Positions 25,281-33,627 of a DNA stretch of 64,000 nucleotides are shown here, in pieces. How positions within the stretch are numbered: position 1 is the first letter of the stretch; each line of letters begins with the position of its first letter. Origin of the DNA: Bradyrhizobium diazoefficiens USDA 110 (GTDB taxonomy: Bacteria > Pseudomonadota > Alphaproteobacteria > Rhizobiales > Xanthobacteraceae); NCBI RefSeq assembly GCF_000011365.1, contig NC_004463.1:6868001-6932000 (forward strand), given 5' to 3'. The translations under genes and the position numbers were made by a program. The notes under the pieces are model-generated. The model ran no database searches. It saw nothing but the letters and a program-made list of their open reading frames with translations, and was not told where the DNA came from.

Positions 25281-28124
25281 GTGCCGGACACTAACGACCA
25301 GGATTCGACCATTGCCTTCGGTCCATTCCGGCTGCTCGCAAAGTCGCGGCTGCTGGAGAAGGACGGCGCCCCGCTTCACCTTGGCGGCCGCGCACTCGAC
25401 ATTCTGATTTTTCTCGCCGAGCGCGCCGGCGAGGTCGTTGACAAGCGCGAGTTGATCAAGCGCGTCTGGTCCGGCGTGACGGTCGACGAAGGCAGCCTGC
25501 GCTTCCACATCACGACGCTGCGCAAGGCCTTAGGCGATGCCGGCGAAGGTGCCCGCTACGTCGTCAACGTCCCCGGACGCGGCTATTGTTTCACCGCCCC
25601 GCTGCTTCACCCTGCGCCTTCGGAGAGCCGGACCAGCCCGCCTGTCTCGTCGCCCCACGCGCTGCCCTCACCGCTTGCGAGGATGATCGGGCGGGGCGAG
25701 GCCGTCGAGAAGATTTCGGCCGAGCTTGCCCTGCATCGCTTCGTCACAATCGTCGGCCCCGGCGGGATCGGCAAGACCTCGGTCGCACTTGCCGTCGCGC
25801 ATGGCGAGCTCACGGCCTTCGACGGCCAGGTGAGCTTCGTCGATTTCGGAGCGCTGACGGATGCCCGGCTCGTTCCCGGAACGATTGCGGCAACCCTGGG
25901 CCTGACCGTCAATTCCGACGACCCGATGCCGGGCCTGCTGGCGTTCCTGCGCAGCCGGCGGACGCTGCTGGTCTTCGACAGTTGCGAGCACATCCTCGAC
26001 GAGCTCGCACCGGTGGCCGAGCGGCTGGTCCAGGAGGCGCCGGAGCTGCATATTCTCGCCACCAGCCGCGAATCCTTTCGCAGCGAAGGTGAGCGCGTCC
26101 ATCGGCTGTTTCCGCTGGATTGCCCGCCAGAGCGCGACGGGCTCGGCATCGCCGACATCCTTGCCTATCCCGCAAGCCGACTCTTCGTGGAACGCATTGC
26201 CGAGAGCCTGAGCGAATTCGAGCTCAGCGAGGAGGACGCCCCCCTCGTCGCCGAGATCTGCCGGCGGCTGGACGGCATTGCGCTGGCGATCGAGCTCGCG
26301 GCCGGACGTGTGAACGCCTATGGCATTGCCGGGACCGCCTCGCTGCTGGACAGCCGCTTCTCGCTGCTGTGGCGGGGACGGCGTAGCGCAATCCCGCGGC
26401 ACCAGACCCTGAGCGCCGCGCTCGCCTGGAGCTACGATTTGCTGCCGGCAGCCGAAAGCGCAACGCTGCGCGGATTATCGGTATTCGTCGGGCCCTTCAC
26501 CCTGGAAGCCGCGCTTGCCGTCGCGTCCTGCCAGGGTATCGGCGAATCCGAGGCCGTCGAAGCCATCTCGAACCTGCTCTCCAAGTCCCTGATCGCGACC
26601 TCGCCCGCGGAGCGGCGGCTGCGCTATCGCCTGCTCGACACCACCCGCACCTTCGTCGCCGGCAAGCTGGTCGAGAGCGGCGAAGCGGCCCGCGTCGCGC
26701 GTGCCCACGCCGAATATTTCCGCGATTTCCTGCACGACATCGCGCTCAAATCCACGGGCATGCAGAGCGCGGGCGGCTTCCTTCCCTATGCCGACCACCT
26801 GCCCAATGTGAGGGCCGCGCTGACCTGGAGCTTCTCGGATGTCGGCGACCGGACGATCGGCGTGGATCTGGCGGCCTCAGCGGCCCAGTTCTTCCTCGAG
26901 CTGACATTGCTGACGGAATGCTACCGCTGGACACAGCAGGCGCTGGTGTCTCTCGATAAGGGTGTGATCGACAGCCGCCAGGAGATGACGTTGCAGGCCG
27001 CGCTCGGCGTCTCCGTGATGTTCACGCAGGGCAATACGGAGGCGGTCCGCTCCGCCTTCACGCGCAGCCTCCAGCTTGCCAGAGAGCTCGAGGACCTGCA
27101 TTGGCAGCTCTGGCTGCTGCGCGGCTTGCACATCTACCTGACCAGGGTCGGAGATTTTCACGGCGCGCTCGGAACCGGCGAGCAGGGCGAAGGCGTCGCG
27201 CGGAAGCTGAATGATCCAGCCGCCACACTGAACGTGGAATGGATGCTCGGCGTCGCCCACCATCTGATCGGCAACCAGGACAAGGCCGTGCAGTTCTGCG
27301 AGAGCGCGATGGTGCACAATCCCGGCTCGCAGCGGCTGAACATCGGCCATCTCGGTTATGACGACCGCATCGTTGCACTGGTGGCGCTGGCGCGCGGGCT
27401 CTGGCTCACCGGCCGGCCCGATCGGGCCGTCGAGGCGGCCAGATACACGGTGCGCGAGGCCGAGCTGCTCGAACAGCCGCTCACCCTCGGCATTTCCCTG
27501 ATCTGGACCATCTACGTGTTCCTCTGGGTGGGCGACTGGGCCAGTGCCGAAAGCCTGATCGAGCGGCTGATCGACCATTCGGCGCGGCACTTCCTCGGCC
27601 CCTACCACGCGGTCGGCATCGGCCAGAAGGGCGAGCTGCTGCTGCGCCGCGGCGACGTCGCCGGCGGGATCGAGCATCTTCGCCGCAGCCAGGCTACGCT
27701 ATACGCCACACGGCACCGGATCATGACGACGGTGTTTGCGACCGCGCTTGCCGAGGGTCTCGTGGCGCAGAACCAGCCCGATGAGGCCTTGCGTACGATC
27801 GATGAGGCCATCGCCCAGATCCCCGAGCACGGCGAATCCTTCGACATGCCGGAGATGCTCAGGGTCAAGGGCGACATCCTGGCCGGGTCGGGAAATGCCG
27901 CGGGGGCCGAGAATTACTTCCGGAAATCGCTCGATCTATCACGCCGGCAATGCGCGCTCGGCTGGGAGCTGCGGGGGGCGATCAGCCTCGGCCGCGTCTG
28001 GCGTCATGCCGGAAAGGCCGGCGACGCACGCGATCTGCTCGCGCCGCTCCTCGCGCGGTACCAAGAGGGCCTCCAGACCCGTGATCTCGTCGCCGCCAGG
28101 GAGCTCCTGGGCGCGCTGAATTGA
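25281..28124 (+). CDS. Winged-helix STAND-type ATPase regulator with C-terminal helical repeats (paralog 2)
   Basis: 947 residues, colinear with the protein at 11829-14669 and near-identical in long stretches of the N-terminal half (for example the LLDSRFSL and AIPRHQTLSAAL region). Winged helix ~10-106, Walker A GPGGIGKT (159-166), Walker B LLVFDSCEH (229-237), then ~500 residues of TPR-like helices that have diverged more. The GTG start matches that of paralog 1. It lies in the middle of the stress gene island whose promoters carry 10-base phased direct repeats, the type of site bound by OmpR/PhoB-like winged helices. It is therefore the best candidate for their regulator; this is inference. 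Confidence 0.85.
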   Translation: MPDTNDQDSTIAFGPFRLLAKSRLLEKDGAPLHLGGRALDILIFLAERAGEVVDKRELIKRVWSGVTVDEGSLRFHITTLRKALGDAGEGARYVVNVPGRGYCFTAPLLHPAPSESRTSPPVSSPHALPSPLARMIGRGEAVEKISAELALHRFVTIVGPGGIGKTSVALAVAHGELTAFDGQVSFVDFGALTDARLVPGTIAATLGLTVNSDDPMPGLLAFLRSRRTLLVFDSCEHILDELAPVAERLVQEAPELHILATSRESFRSEGERVHRLFPLDCPPERDGLGIADILAYPASRLFVERIAESLSEFELSEEDAPLVAEICRRLDGIALAIELAAGRVNAYGIAGTASLLDSRFSLLWRGRRSAIPRHQTLSAALAWSYDLLPAAESATLRGLSVFVGPFTLEAALAVASCQGIGESEAVEAISNLLSKSLIATSPAERRLRYRLLDTTRTFVAGKLVESGEAARVARAHAEYFRDFLHDIALKSTGMQSAGGFLPYADHLPNVRAALTWSFSDVGDRTIGVDLAASAAQFFLELTLLTECYRWTQQALVSLDKGVIDSRQEMTLQAALGVSVMFTQGNTEAVRSAFTRSLQLARELEDLHWQLWLLRGLHIYLTRVGDFHGALGTGEQGEGVARKLNDPAATLNVEWMLGVAHHLIGNQDKAVQFCESAMVHNPGSQRLNIGHLGYDDRIVALVALARGLWLTGRPDRAVEAARYTVREAELLEQPLTLGISLIWTIYVFLWVGDWASAESLIERLIDHSARHFLGPYHAVGIGQKGELLLRRGDVAGGIEHLRRSQATLYATRHRIMTTVFATALAEGLVAQNQPDEALRTIDEAIAQIPEHGESFDMPEMLRVKGDILAGSGNAAGAENYFRKSLDLSRRQCALGWELRGAISLGRVWRHAGKAGDARDLLAPLLARYQEGLQTRDLVAARELLGALN

Positions 28125-28161
28125 GAGTATCTTCAACGAGATACCGCCATACTGCCTGCTC

Positions 28162-28190
28162 GCAACTCCTAACAACTTCTAACACGCCAA
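28162..28190 (+). promoter_or_regulatory. Phased TAAC repeat upstream of the 28243 gene
   Basis: CGCAAC, then CTAACA, then CTAACACGCCAA, with TAAC cores at 28170 and 28180 (10-base spacing) and the CAAC box seven bases before the first core. The last core lies 63 bases before the start codon. The layout is nearly identical to that at 28971-29000. Confidence 0.6.
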
Positions 28191-28242
28191 GCCGCATCCG
28201 CCCCGCCATGGTGGTGACGTTTCACGGTGGATATGGCGGGAC

Positions 28243-28950
28243 ATGGCTCTCCTTCACGACGTAATCGATGCTAGTGGCGGTTTGGACCGCTGGAGCAGCT
28301 TGAACCGTTTCACGCTCCACCTTTCCGTCGGCGGAATGCTGTTCTCCAGTGCCGGACATGCCAGAGAATTCAAGGATGTGACCGCGGAAGGCTCGACCCG
28401 GACGCAATCCGTCCGCTTCACCGGCATCACCGGGGGAGAGCACTCAGGCTCCTTTCAACCGGACGCGATCACGATCGAAAGCCTGGATGGCGAGGTGCTG
28501 CGGACCTGGCGCAATCCGAGCCTTGCATTTCCCGAGGCCAGTGCCCCCGCGCTTGCGGACGAACTGCATCTCGTCTTCTTCTGCGGCGTCGCGATCTGGA
28601 ACTATCTGACGATTCCATTCCTGCTCGCTCATCCCGATGTCGTGTTGGAGGAGCTGTCACCCTGGTCTGAAGGCACTGAAACCTGGCGGCGGCTGCGGGC
28701 GCAATTCCCCGCGCACCTGATCACTCTCGCGCCCGAGCAGATCTTCTATTTCGACCAGAGCGCTTTGCAACGGCGGACGGATCACGATCTCTTCGGGATG
28801 AAGGTCGCGCATTATTCCTGGGCCCATGACAATTTCGCCGGCATCGTGGTGCCGACGCTTCGGCGCGTGCAGACGCTGCAGGCTGATGGAACCGTGATTG
28901 CCAGGCCCGTGCTGATGGACGTCGAGATCTTCGACGCCGTGTTCGAGTAG
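28243..28950 (+). CDS. Uncharacterized protein
   Basis: 235 residues, not recognised. It has no signal peptide and no clear membrane segment apart from a moderately hydrophobic stretch around residues 108-128 (LHLVFFCGVAIWNYLTIPFLL). The start LLHDVIDASGGLDRWSSLNRFTL and the alternating beta-like pattern recall LolA/LppX-like lipid-binding folds, and similar short proteins occur in actinobacteria and rhizobia, but this is only an impression. Its own TAAC repeat and its position just after the large regulator suggest it is a direct target in the stress island. Confidence 0.7.
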   Translation: MALLHDVIDASGGLDRWSSLNRFTLHLSVGGMLFSSAGHAREFKDVTAEGSTRTQSVRFTGITGGEHSGSFQPDAITIESLDGEVLRTWRNPSLAFPEASAPALADELHLVFFCGVAIWNYLTIPFLLAHPDVVLEELSPWSEGTETWRRLRAQFPAHLITLAPEQIFYFDQSALQRRTDHDLFGMKVAHYSWAHDNFAGIVVPTLRRVQTLQADGTVIARPVLMDVEIFDAVFE

Positions 28951-28970
28951 CCGCGGCGACACGCCGCCCT

Positions 28971-29000
28971 CGCAACGTCTAACACCACATAACGAGCCAA
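28971..29000 (+). promoter_or_regulatory. Phased TAAC repeat upstream of the DJ-1/PfpI operon
   Basis: CGCAAC, then CTAACA, then ATAACGAGCCAA, with TAAC cores at 28980 and 28990. It lies in the 181-base gap between the uncharacterized gene and the DJ-1/PfpI gene, 142 bases before the latter, so that operon probably has its own promoter. Confidence 0.6.
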
Positions 29001-29131
29001 CGGCCCAACTTGGGTGCAGATTACGCTTGCGAGCGGCGAACGAACGCAGCAGCTCGACGAAGACTTGCACCGATGTGCTCCACCAGGAGGGAGCGCGTCA
29101 TTCAGCAAACGCAATCAAGGGAATCCGTGTC

Positions 29132-29833
29132 ATGAAAGTATTGATGGTCATCACCTCCCACGACCAGCTCGGCAACACCGGACGCAGGACCGGCTTCTGG
29201 CTCGAAGAGCTTGCAGCCCCCTACTACGTCTTCAAGGATTCCGGCGCGGAGATCACGCTCGCCTCGCCCAAGGGCGGACGTCCGCCGCTCGACCCCAAGA
29301 GCAACGAGCCCGAGTTCCGCACCGACCTGACGGTGCGTTTCGAGAACGATGCGGCGGCCGAGGCCCAGCTCGACGAGACCGTCCGCCTCGACAGCGTCCG
29401 GCAGGAAGACTTCGACACGCTGTTCTATCCGGGCGGCCATGGCCCGATGTGGGACCTCGCCGAAGACAAGAACTCGATCAAGCTGATCGAGTCCTTCCTC
29501 GCCGCCGGCAAGACCATCGCCGTCGTGTGTCATTCGACCGGAGCGCTGCGCCACGTCAAGACGCCCGATGGCAAGCCGCTGGTCCAGGGCAAGGAAGTGA
29601 CCGGCTTCACCAACGGCGAGGAAGAGGACGTGGGCCTGACCAAGGTGGTTCCCTTCCTCGTCGAGGACGAGATGTTGAAGCTCGGTGCCGTCTTCTCGAA
29701 AACGGCCAACTGGGGCGTGCACGTCGTCAGCGCCGGCCAGCTGATCACGGGACAGAATCCGCATTCGTCGGGCCCCGCCGCGCAGACGCTGCTCGCCGCC
29801 CTCAAGAGCAAACCGATGGCGAAGGCGTCGTAA
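29132..29833 (+). CDS. DJ-1/PfpI-family protein (Hsp31/glyoxalase III type)
   Basis: 233 residues. The nucleophile elbow AVVCHSTGAL carries Cys133, with Glu26 in FWLEELA and the YPGGHGPMWDL loop (99-109), the arrangement of class I glutamine amidotransferase-like Hsp31/HchA proteins. These act as glutathione-independent glyoxalases or deglycases on methylglyoxal and similar aldehydes. The ATG at 29132 is preferred to upstream starts because the extra residues are not family-like. First gene of a run with the GlcG-VOC fusion and an alpha/beta hydrolase. Confidence 0.88.
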   Translation: MKVLMVITSHDQLGNTGRRTGFWLEELAAPYYVFKDSGAEITLASPKGGRPPLDPKSNEPEFRTDLTVRFENDAAAEAQLDETVRLDSVRQEDFDTLFYPGGHGPMWDLAEDKNSIKLIESFLAAGKTIAVVCHSTGALRHVKTPDGKPLVQGKEVTGFTNGEEEDVGLTKVVPFLVEDEMLKLGAVFSKTANWGVHVVSAGQLITGQNPHSSGPAAQTLLAALKSKPMAKAS

Positions 29834-29915
29834 AATTCTGGATGCGGTCGCATCTCGGGAGGCGCCCGCGACGGCGCCTCCCGACGCCGCGATATTCCTC
29901 GGAGAGGACACGATC

Positions 29916-30872
29916 ATGGACCTGCTTTCCTATGCGAAGACGATCGCAGAGCGCATCGAAGCGGAGGCTACCCGCGCCAGAGTTCCGATGGCGGTTTGCA
30001 TCATCGACATTCACGGCAACATCATTCTCAAGCACCGTATGAGCGGCGCGCCGACCTTCTCGCTCGAGCTGTCGGAGCGGAAGGCCTATACGTCCGCGCT
30101 GGTGGGGCTGCGAACGGCGGAGCTTTCTCCGATGGTCCAGCCCGGACAGGCTCTGTTTCCCCTGATGGGAGTTGCGGGCGGACGCTTCTGCTCGATGGGC
30201 GGCGGCGCGCCGCTGCACATCGACGGACAGCTCGTCGCCGGCGTCGGCATCAGCGGCGGGAGCGTCGAGCAGGACGTCGACATCCTCGAGGCGGGGCTTC
30301 GCGAACCCGCGGCCACCGATACGGTCGATATGAAGATCGAGGTCGTCGTCCTCCCGGTCTCGGACGTCGAGCGCGCCAAGCGCTTCTATGCCGACCTCGG
30401 CTGGCGGCTCGACATCGACTATCAGGGCCCAAGCAATTATCGCGTGATCCAGTTCACGCCTCCCAGCTCGGGCTGCTCGGTCATTTTCGGCAGCAACCTC
30501 ACCATTGCTGCTCCCGGCTCTGTGAAGGGGCTCCATCTCATCGTGTCCGACATCGAGGCCGCATGCGACGACCTGCGCCGTCGCGGCATCACCGTCGGTG
30601 AGCCGTTCCACGACCCCGGCGGCATATTCCATCATGCCAGCGTGCAGGACCTTGCCGCCGGCCCGAACCCGCAGCGCAAGAGCTACGCCTCCTACGCCTC
30701 GTTCAGCGATCCCGATGGCAACGGCTGGGTGTTCCAGGAGATCACGGCGCGGCTGACGGGACATATCGAGGACGGCGACGAAAGCTTTACGCCCGAGCTC
30801 ACGGACGTCGTGCGGCGGGCCGAAGCTGCCGCGCGCGCGAGCGCCGGAGCGGGCGATCGCGCGGCGGCCTGA
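29916..30872 (+). CDS. GlcG/HbpS-like (DUF336) and VOC fusion protein
   Basis: 318 residues in two parts. Residues ~1-137 are a GlcG/HbpS-like domain (AVCIIDIHGNIILKHRMSGAP, then SERKAYTSALVG and GQLVAGVGISGGSVEQD), a fold linked to heme or small-molecule binding. Residues ~138-260 are a VOC domain closely similar to the protein at 23436-24125, down to SFSDPDGNGWVFQEITARL. An alanine-rich tail follows. The two domains share one uninterrupted frame. It lies between the DJ-1/PfpI gene (83-base gap) and an alpha/beta hydrolase (18-base gap). A joint detoxification role is likely; reaction unknown. Confidence 0.85.
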   Translation: MDLLSYAKTIAERIEAEATRARVPMAVCIIDIHGNIILKHRMSGAPTFSLELSERKAYTSALVGLRTAELSPMVQPGQALFPLMGVAGGRFCSMGGGAPLHIDGQLVAGVGISGGSVEQDVDILEAGLREPAATDTVDMKIEVVVLPVSDVERAKRFYADLGWRLDIDYQGPSNYRVIQFTPPSSGCSVIFGSNLTIAAPGSVKGLHLIVSDIEAACDDLRRRGITVGEPFHDPGGIFHHASVQDLAAGPNPQRKSYASYASFSDPDGNGWVFQEITARLTGHIEDGDESFTPELTDVVRRAEAAARASAGAGDRAAA

Positions 30873-30889
30873 CATCGGAGCGACGACAT

Positions 30890-31840
30890 ATGAGCATTCC
30901 AGCCACCCTCGCCCTCTCTGCTGCCTGCGCGACCGTGCAGGCCTCGGCGCAGGAGCTGCGGTCGAGCCGGCGCTCGATCAGCTATCACGCCGTCGAGATC
31001 CGGGGCCTCAAGATCTTCTACCGCGAGGCCGGGCCGGCCGACGCGCCGACCGTGCTGCTGTTGCACGGCTTCCCCTCCTCCTCGCGGATGTGGGAGCCCC
31101 TGCTGCCGCTGCTGGCCGACAAATATCACCTGATCGCACCGGACTATCCCGGCTTCGGCAACAGCAGCGCGCCGCCGCCGTCCGGCTTCGCCTACACGTT
31201 CGACAATATCGCCGGCGTGATCGGCGAGTTCACGGCGAAGCTCGGCCTGAGCCGCTACGTGCTGTTCATGCAGGATTACGGCGGCCCCGTCGGCTTCCGC
31301 ATGGCGCTGGCGCATCCCGAACGTACCAGCGCCATCATCATCCAGAACGCCGTTTCGCATGAGCAGGGGCTGAGCCCGCTCTGGGAAGCGCGTCGCAGAT
31401 ACTGGGCGGATCCGGCGCACGAACTCGAGGCGCTCAAGGCCAACTTCACCTCTCTGGAGGCGACACGCCAGCGGCACCTCGGTTCCAGCCCGCGCCCGGA
31501 ACGCTATGATCCGGATACATGGACCGACGAATACGCGTTTCTGACGCGCCCGGGCCAGGCCGAGATCCAGACCGCGCTGTTCCTGGATTACCGGACCAAC
31601 GTCGCGTCCTATCCCAAATGGCAGGACTGGCTGCGCAAGACGCGGCCACCGACGCTGGTGGTTTGGGGCAAGTACGATCCATCCTTCGCCGTCGCCGGCG
31701 CCACGACCTATCGCGACGATGTTCCAGAGGCGGAGGTTCACATCCTCGAAGCCGGTCACTTCGCGCTGGACGAGGCGACCGACGAGATCGCGTCGCTCGT
31801 CCGCGACTTCCTAGCGCGACTGGACGGACACAAGGGCTGA
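30890..31840 (+). CDS. Alpha/beta hydrolase (haloalkane dehalogenase/epoxide hydrolase-like)
   Basis: 316 residues. A short N-terminal hydrophobic stretch ending ASAQELR could be a signal peptide. Core motifs are the LLHGFPSSSRMWEP oxyanion loop (~57), a nucleophile elbow MQDYGGPVG with Asp rather than Ser (~130), and the C-terminal acid and base around WGKYDPSF and EAGHFALDE. An Asp nucleophile points to dehalogenase or epoxide hydrolase chemistry rather than ester cleavage. It is the last gene of the DJ-1/PfpI operon. Confidence 0.87.
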   Translation: MSIPATLALSAACATVQASAQELRSSRRSISYHAVEIRGLKIFYREAGPADAPTVLLLHGFPSSSRMWEPLLPLLADKYHLIAPDYPGFGNSSAPPPSGFAYTFDNIAGVIGEFTAKLGLSRYVLFMQDYGGPVGFRMALAHPERTSAIIIQNAVSHEQGLSPLWEARRRYWADPAHELEALKANFTSLEATRQRHLGSSPRPERYDPDTWTDEYAFLTRPGQAEIQTALFLDYRTNVASYPKWQDWLRKTRPPTLVVWGKYDPSFAVAGATTYRDDVPEAEVHILEAGHFALDEATDEIASLVRDFLARLDGHKG

Positions 31841-32170
31841 AGACGAAAGCAGGAGGCGCCGACGGCTTCCGCCGGCGCGGCTCTCGACGTCATGATCCAC
31901 TGCTGCGGGGGCCATGTCCTACCGAAAGCTCATTCACTTCTCGCTCATCCTGACGACCACCTCCACCGCGTCGAGACGCGCGGCGCGCCATATCCAGCGC
32001 CGAGGCGATGTCCAGTGAACGCCGAGCGCGAACCTCACACCGGTGGGTCGATCGCCACATCAGGTCCGGCGCCATCCTCGCGCCACGCCAATCGGCGCAA
32101 AGACTTGAAACATTTGAGAAAGTCGACCTCTCTGCGACGGGCTGTCACACCATGTTCGCGCACACAAAAT

Positions 32171-32200
32171 CTAACACATCCTAATCATCACTAACGGGCT
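32171..32200 (+). promoter_or_regulatory. Phased TAAC repeat upstream of the AraC gene
   Basis: Three direct repeats with exact 10-base spacing: CTAACACATC, CTAATCATCA and CTAACGGGCT (cores at 32172, 32182 and 32192). The 31841-32323 stretch otherwise shows no gene. Confidence 0.6.
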
Positions 32201-32323
32201 TCTTGTCCGGCTCACGCCTATCCTCTGAGCATGGAAAACCTTCTCGAAAGCCTTGTCGAAAGCTTTGGGCTTGGGGGTTTGCCGGTCGCCGCCAGCGGCC
32301 GCGATGCCAAGAGAGGACGAGCG

Positions 32324-33310
32324 ATGTTTACCGACTTGCAGGCGGCGCCTGCCTGGATTGATCTTCAGGCCGAGCCGCGCGATCACCAGCTCCGCCAGGC
32401 AGCACAGGCGATCCCGAGGGAACGCGGGTGGCGCCGGATCGACCGCGGCCCGGAGGCGGCGATCGAGGACATCACGATTTCGCGATGGGAGGATTTCAGA
32501 GACAGCTCGTCGCACGACGCGACGACGCCGGAGGATCGCTACTTCGTCGGCATTGCCCTGAAGGCCACGCGTGCGAAATTGACCCGTGACCGCCAGGTCA
32601 TTTTCGACGGCACCATGCCCGCAGGGACGCTCTATGTCAGCGCACCGTCGAAGCCTCTCGCCGCACAATTCCAGGCGCCTTGCGCTTTCCTGCACTTCCA
32701 TATCTCCGCCGATCATTTCCCGGCGCAATCGCCTGCCGCGGAAGGACTTGGCGACCTCGTCCTGCTGCGCGACCCGCTCGCGGCCGAGCTCGCCAGGGCG
32801 CTGACCGAGCATGGCGATGCCGCGGACCGGGAGTTCACACGCTGCGTCGGCCAGACCCTTGCGATGCATCTGGCCCGGCTGGAGCCGCCGCGTGCCAGGG
32901 TCAACGCCTTGCCGAAATGGCGGCTGCGGCGCGTTGAGCAATATATCGCGGACAATTTCGACCGCTGCATCAGCCTGTCCGAACTCGCCAATGTCGCCGG
33001 CCTGTCCAGAATGCACTTTGCAGCACAATTCCGCACCGCGACCGGCTACCGTCCGCGCGAATATCTGCTCAATCACCGGATCGAGCATGCGAAGACGCTG
33101 CTCGCGACGACCGGGCGGCCACTGGCCGAAATCGCGCTTGCCGTCGGGTTCAGCACCCAGGCGCATTTTTCGACCGTCTTCAAGCGCATCAGCGGCCAGT
33201 CTCCGGCACGCTGGCGCCTCGCCAGCAAGGCCGAGCCTCTCGCAGCGGAAGCGCTGCCGCGGCGCCGTCCTGCTGCAGACAGGGACTGGATGGCCAGCGC
33301 GGCCGCGTAG
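32324..33310 (+). CDS. AraC-family transcriptional regulator
   Basis: 328 residues from the chosen ATG at 32324, which follows AGAGGA at a six-base distance; an in-frame ATG at 32231 would add 31 residues but has no visible ribosome site. The C-terminal AraC domain has both helix-turn-helix units (ISLSELANVAGLSRMHFAAQF and RPLAEIALAVGFSTQAHFSTVF) and the GQSPARWR end. The N-terminal region is an unassigned sensor domain. Because its promoter carries the same TAAC repeats as the stress genes it is either a member of that regulon or its activator. Confidence 0.87.
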   Translation: MFTDLQAAPAWIDLQAEPRDHQLRQAAQAIPRERGWRRIDRGPEAAIEDITISRWEDFRDSSSHDATTPEDRYFVGIALKATRAKLTRDRQVIFDGTMPAGTLYVSAPSKPLAAQFQAPCAFLHFHISADHFPAQSPAAEGLGDLVLLRDPLAAELARALTEHGDAADREFTRCVGQTLAMHLARLEPPRARVNALPKWRLRRVEQYIADNFDRCISLSELANVAGLSRMHFAAQFRTATGYRPREYLLNHRIEHAKTLLATTGRPLAEIALAVGFSTQAHFSTVFKRISGQSPARWRLASKAEPLAAEALPRRRPAADRDWMASAAA

Positions 33311-33444
33311 CTCGTCCTTTCGACACGCCAGGCGACATGGCGTTGCGGAATACGCGTCTGGTTTGGTCTGCAATTTTTCGAACGTAAGTGCCCTGCCACT
33401 TGCGCCGGCCCGCGCCCTCGTCCTCCCGGGCCTACGAGCCACTC

Positions 33445-33485
33445 GGGGCCGTCCCTGCTCCCACACAGGACGGCCCCTTTTCTTT
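33445..33485 (+). terminator. Rho-independent terminator after the AraC gene
   Basis: A ten-base perfect stem, GGGGCCGTCC (33445-33454) with GGACGGCCCC (33468-33477), is followed directly by TTTTCTTT. It lies 135 bases after the AraC stop. Confidence 0.85.
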
Positions 33486-33526
33486 GTCTATTGACGGGGA
33501 TGAAGTTGCGCTCACAGCCTCCACAT

Positions 33527-33606
33527 CGTCATTGCAAGCGCAGCGAAGCAATCCAGACTGCCACCGCGGAAAGACTCTGGATTGCTTCGCTGCGCTCGCA
33601 ATGACG
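33527..33606. repeat. Bradyrhizobium-type palindromic intergenic repeat, copy 2
   Basis: Arms CGTCATTGCAAGCGCAGCGA and TCGCTGCGCTCGCAATGACG match copy 1 (8341-8419), with a differing centre. The repeat ends 22 bases before the stop codon of the molybdopterin oxidoreductase gene, so its transcript could form a stem at that 3' end. The 33311-33627 gap holds only this repeat and the terminator. Confidence 0.85.
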
Positions 33607-33627
33607 GAGCAAGAGGCGAACGCCCCG

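Noticed and set aside
31892..32194. Frame of 100 residues before the AraC gene
   Set aside because: Pro/His/Arg-rich, no motifs, and it runs over the TAAC repeat.
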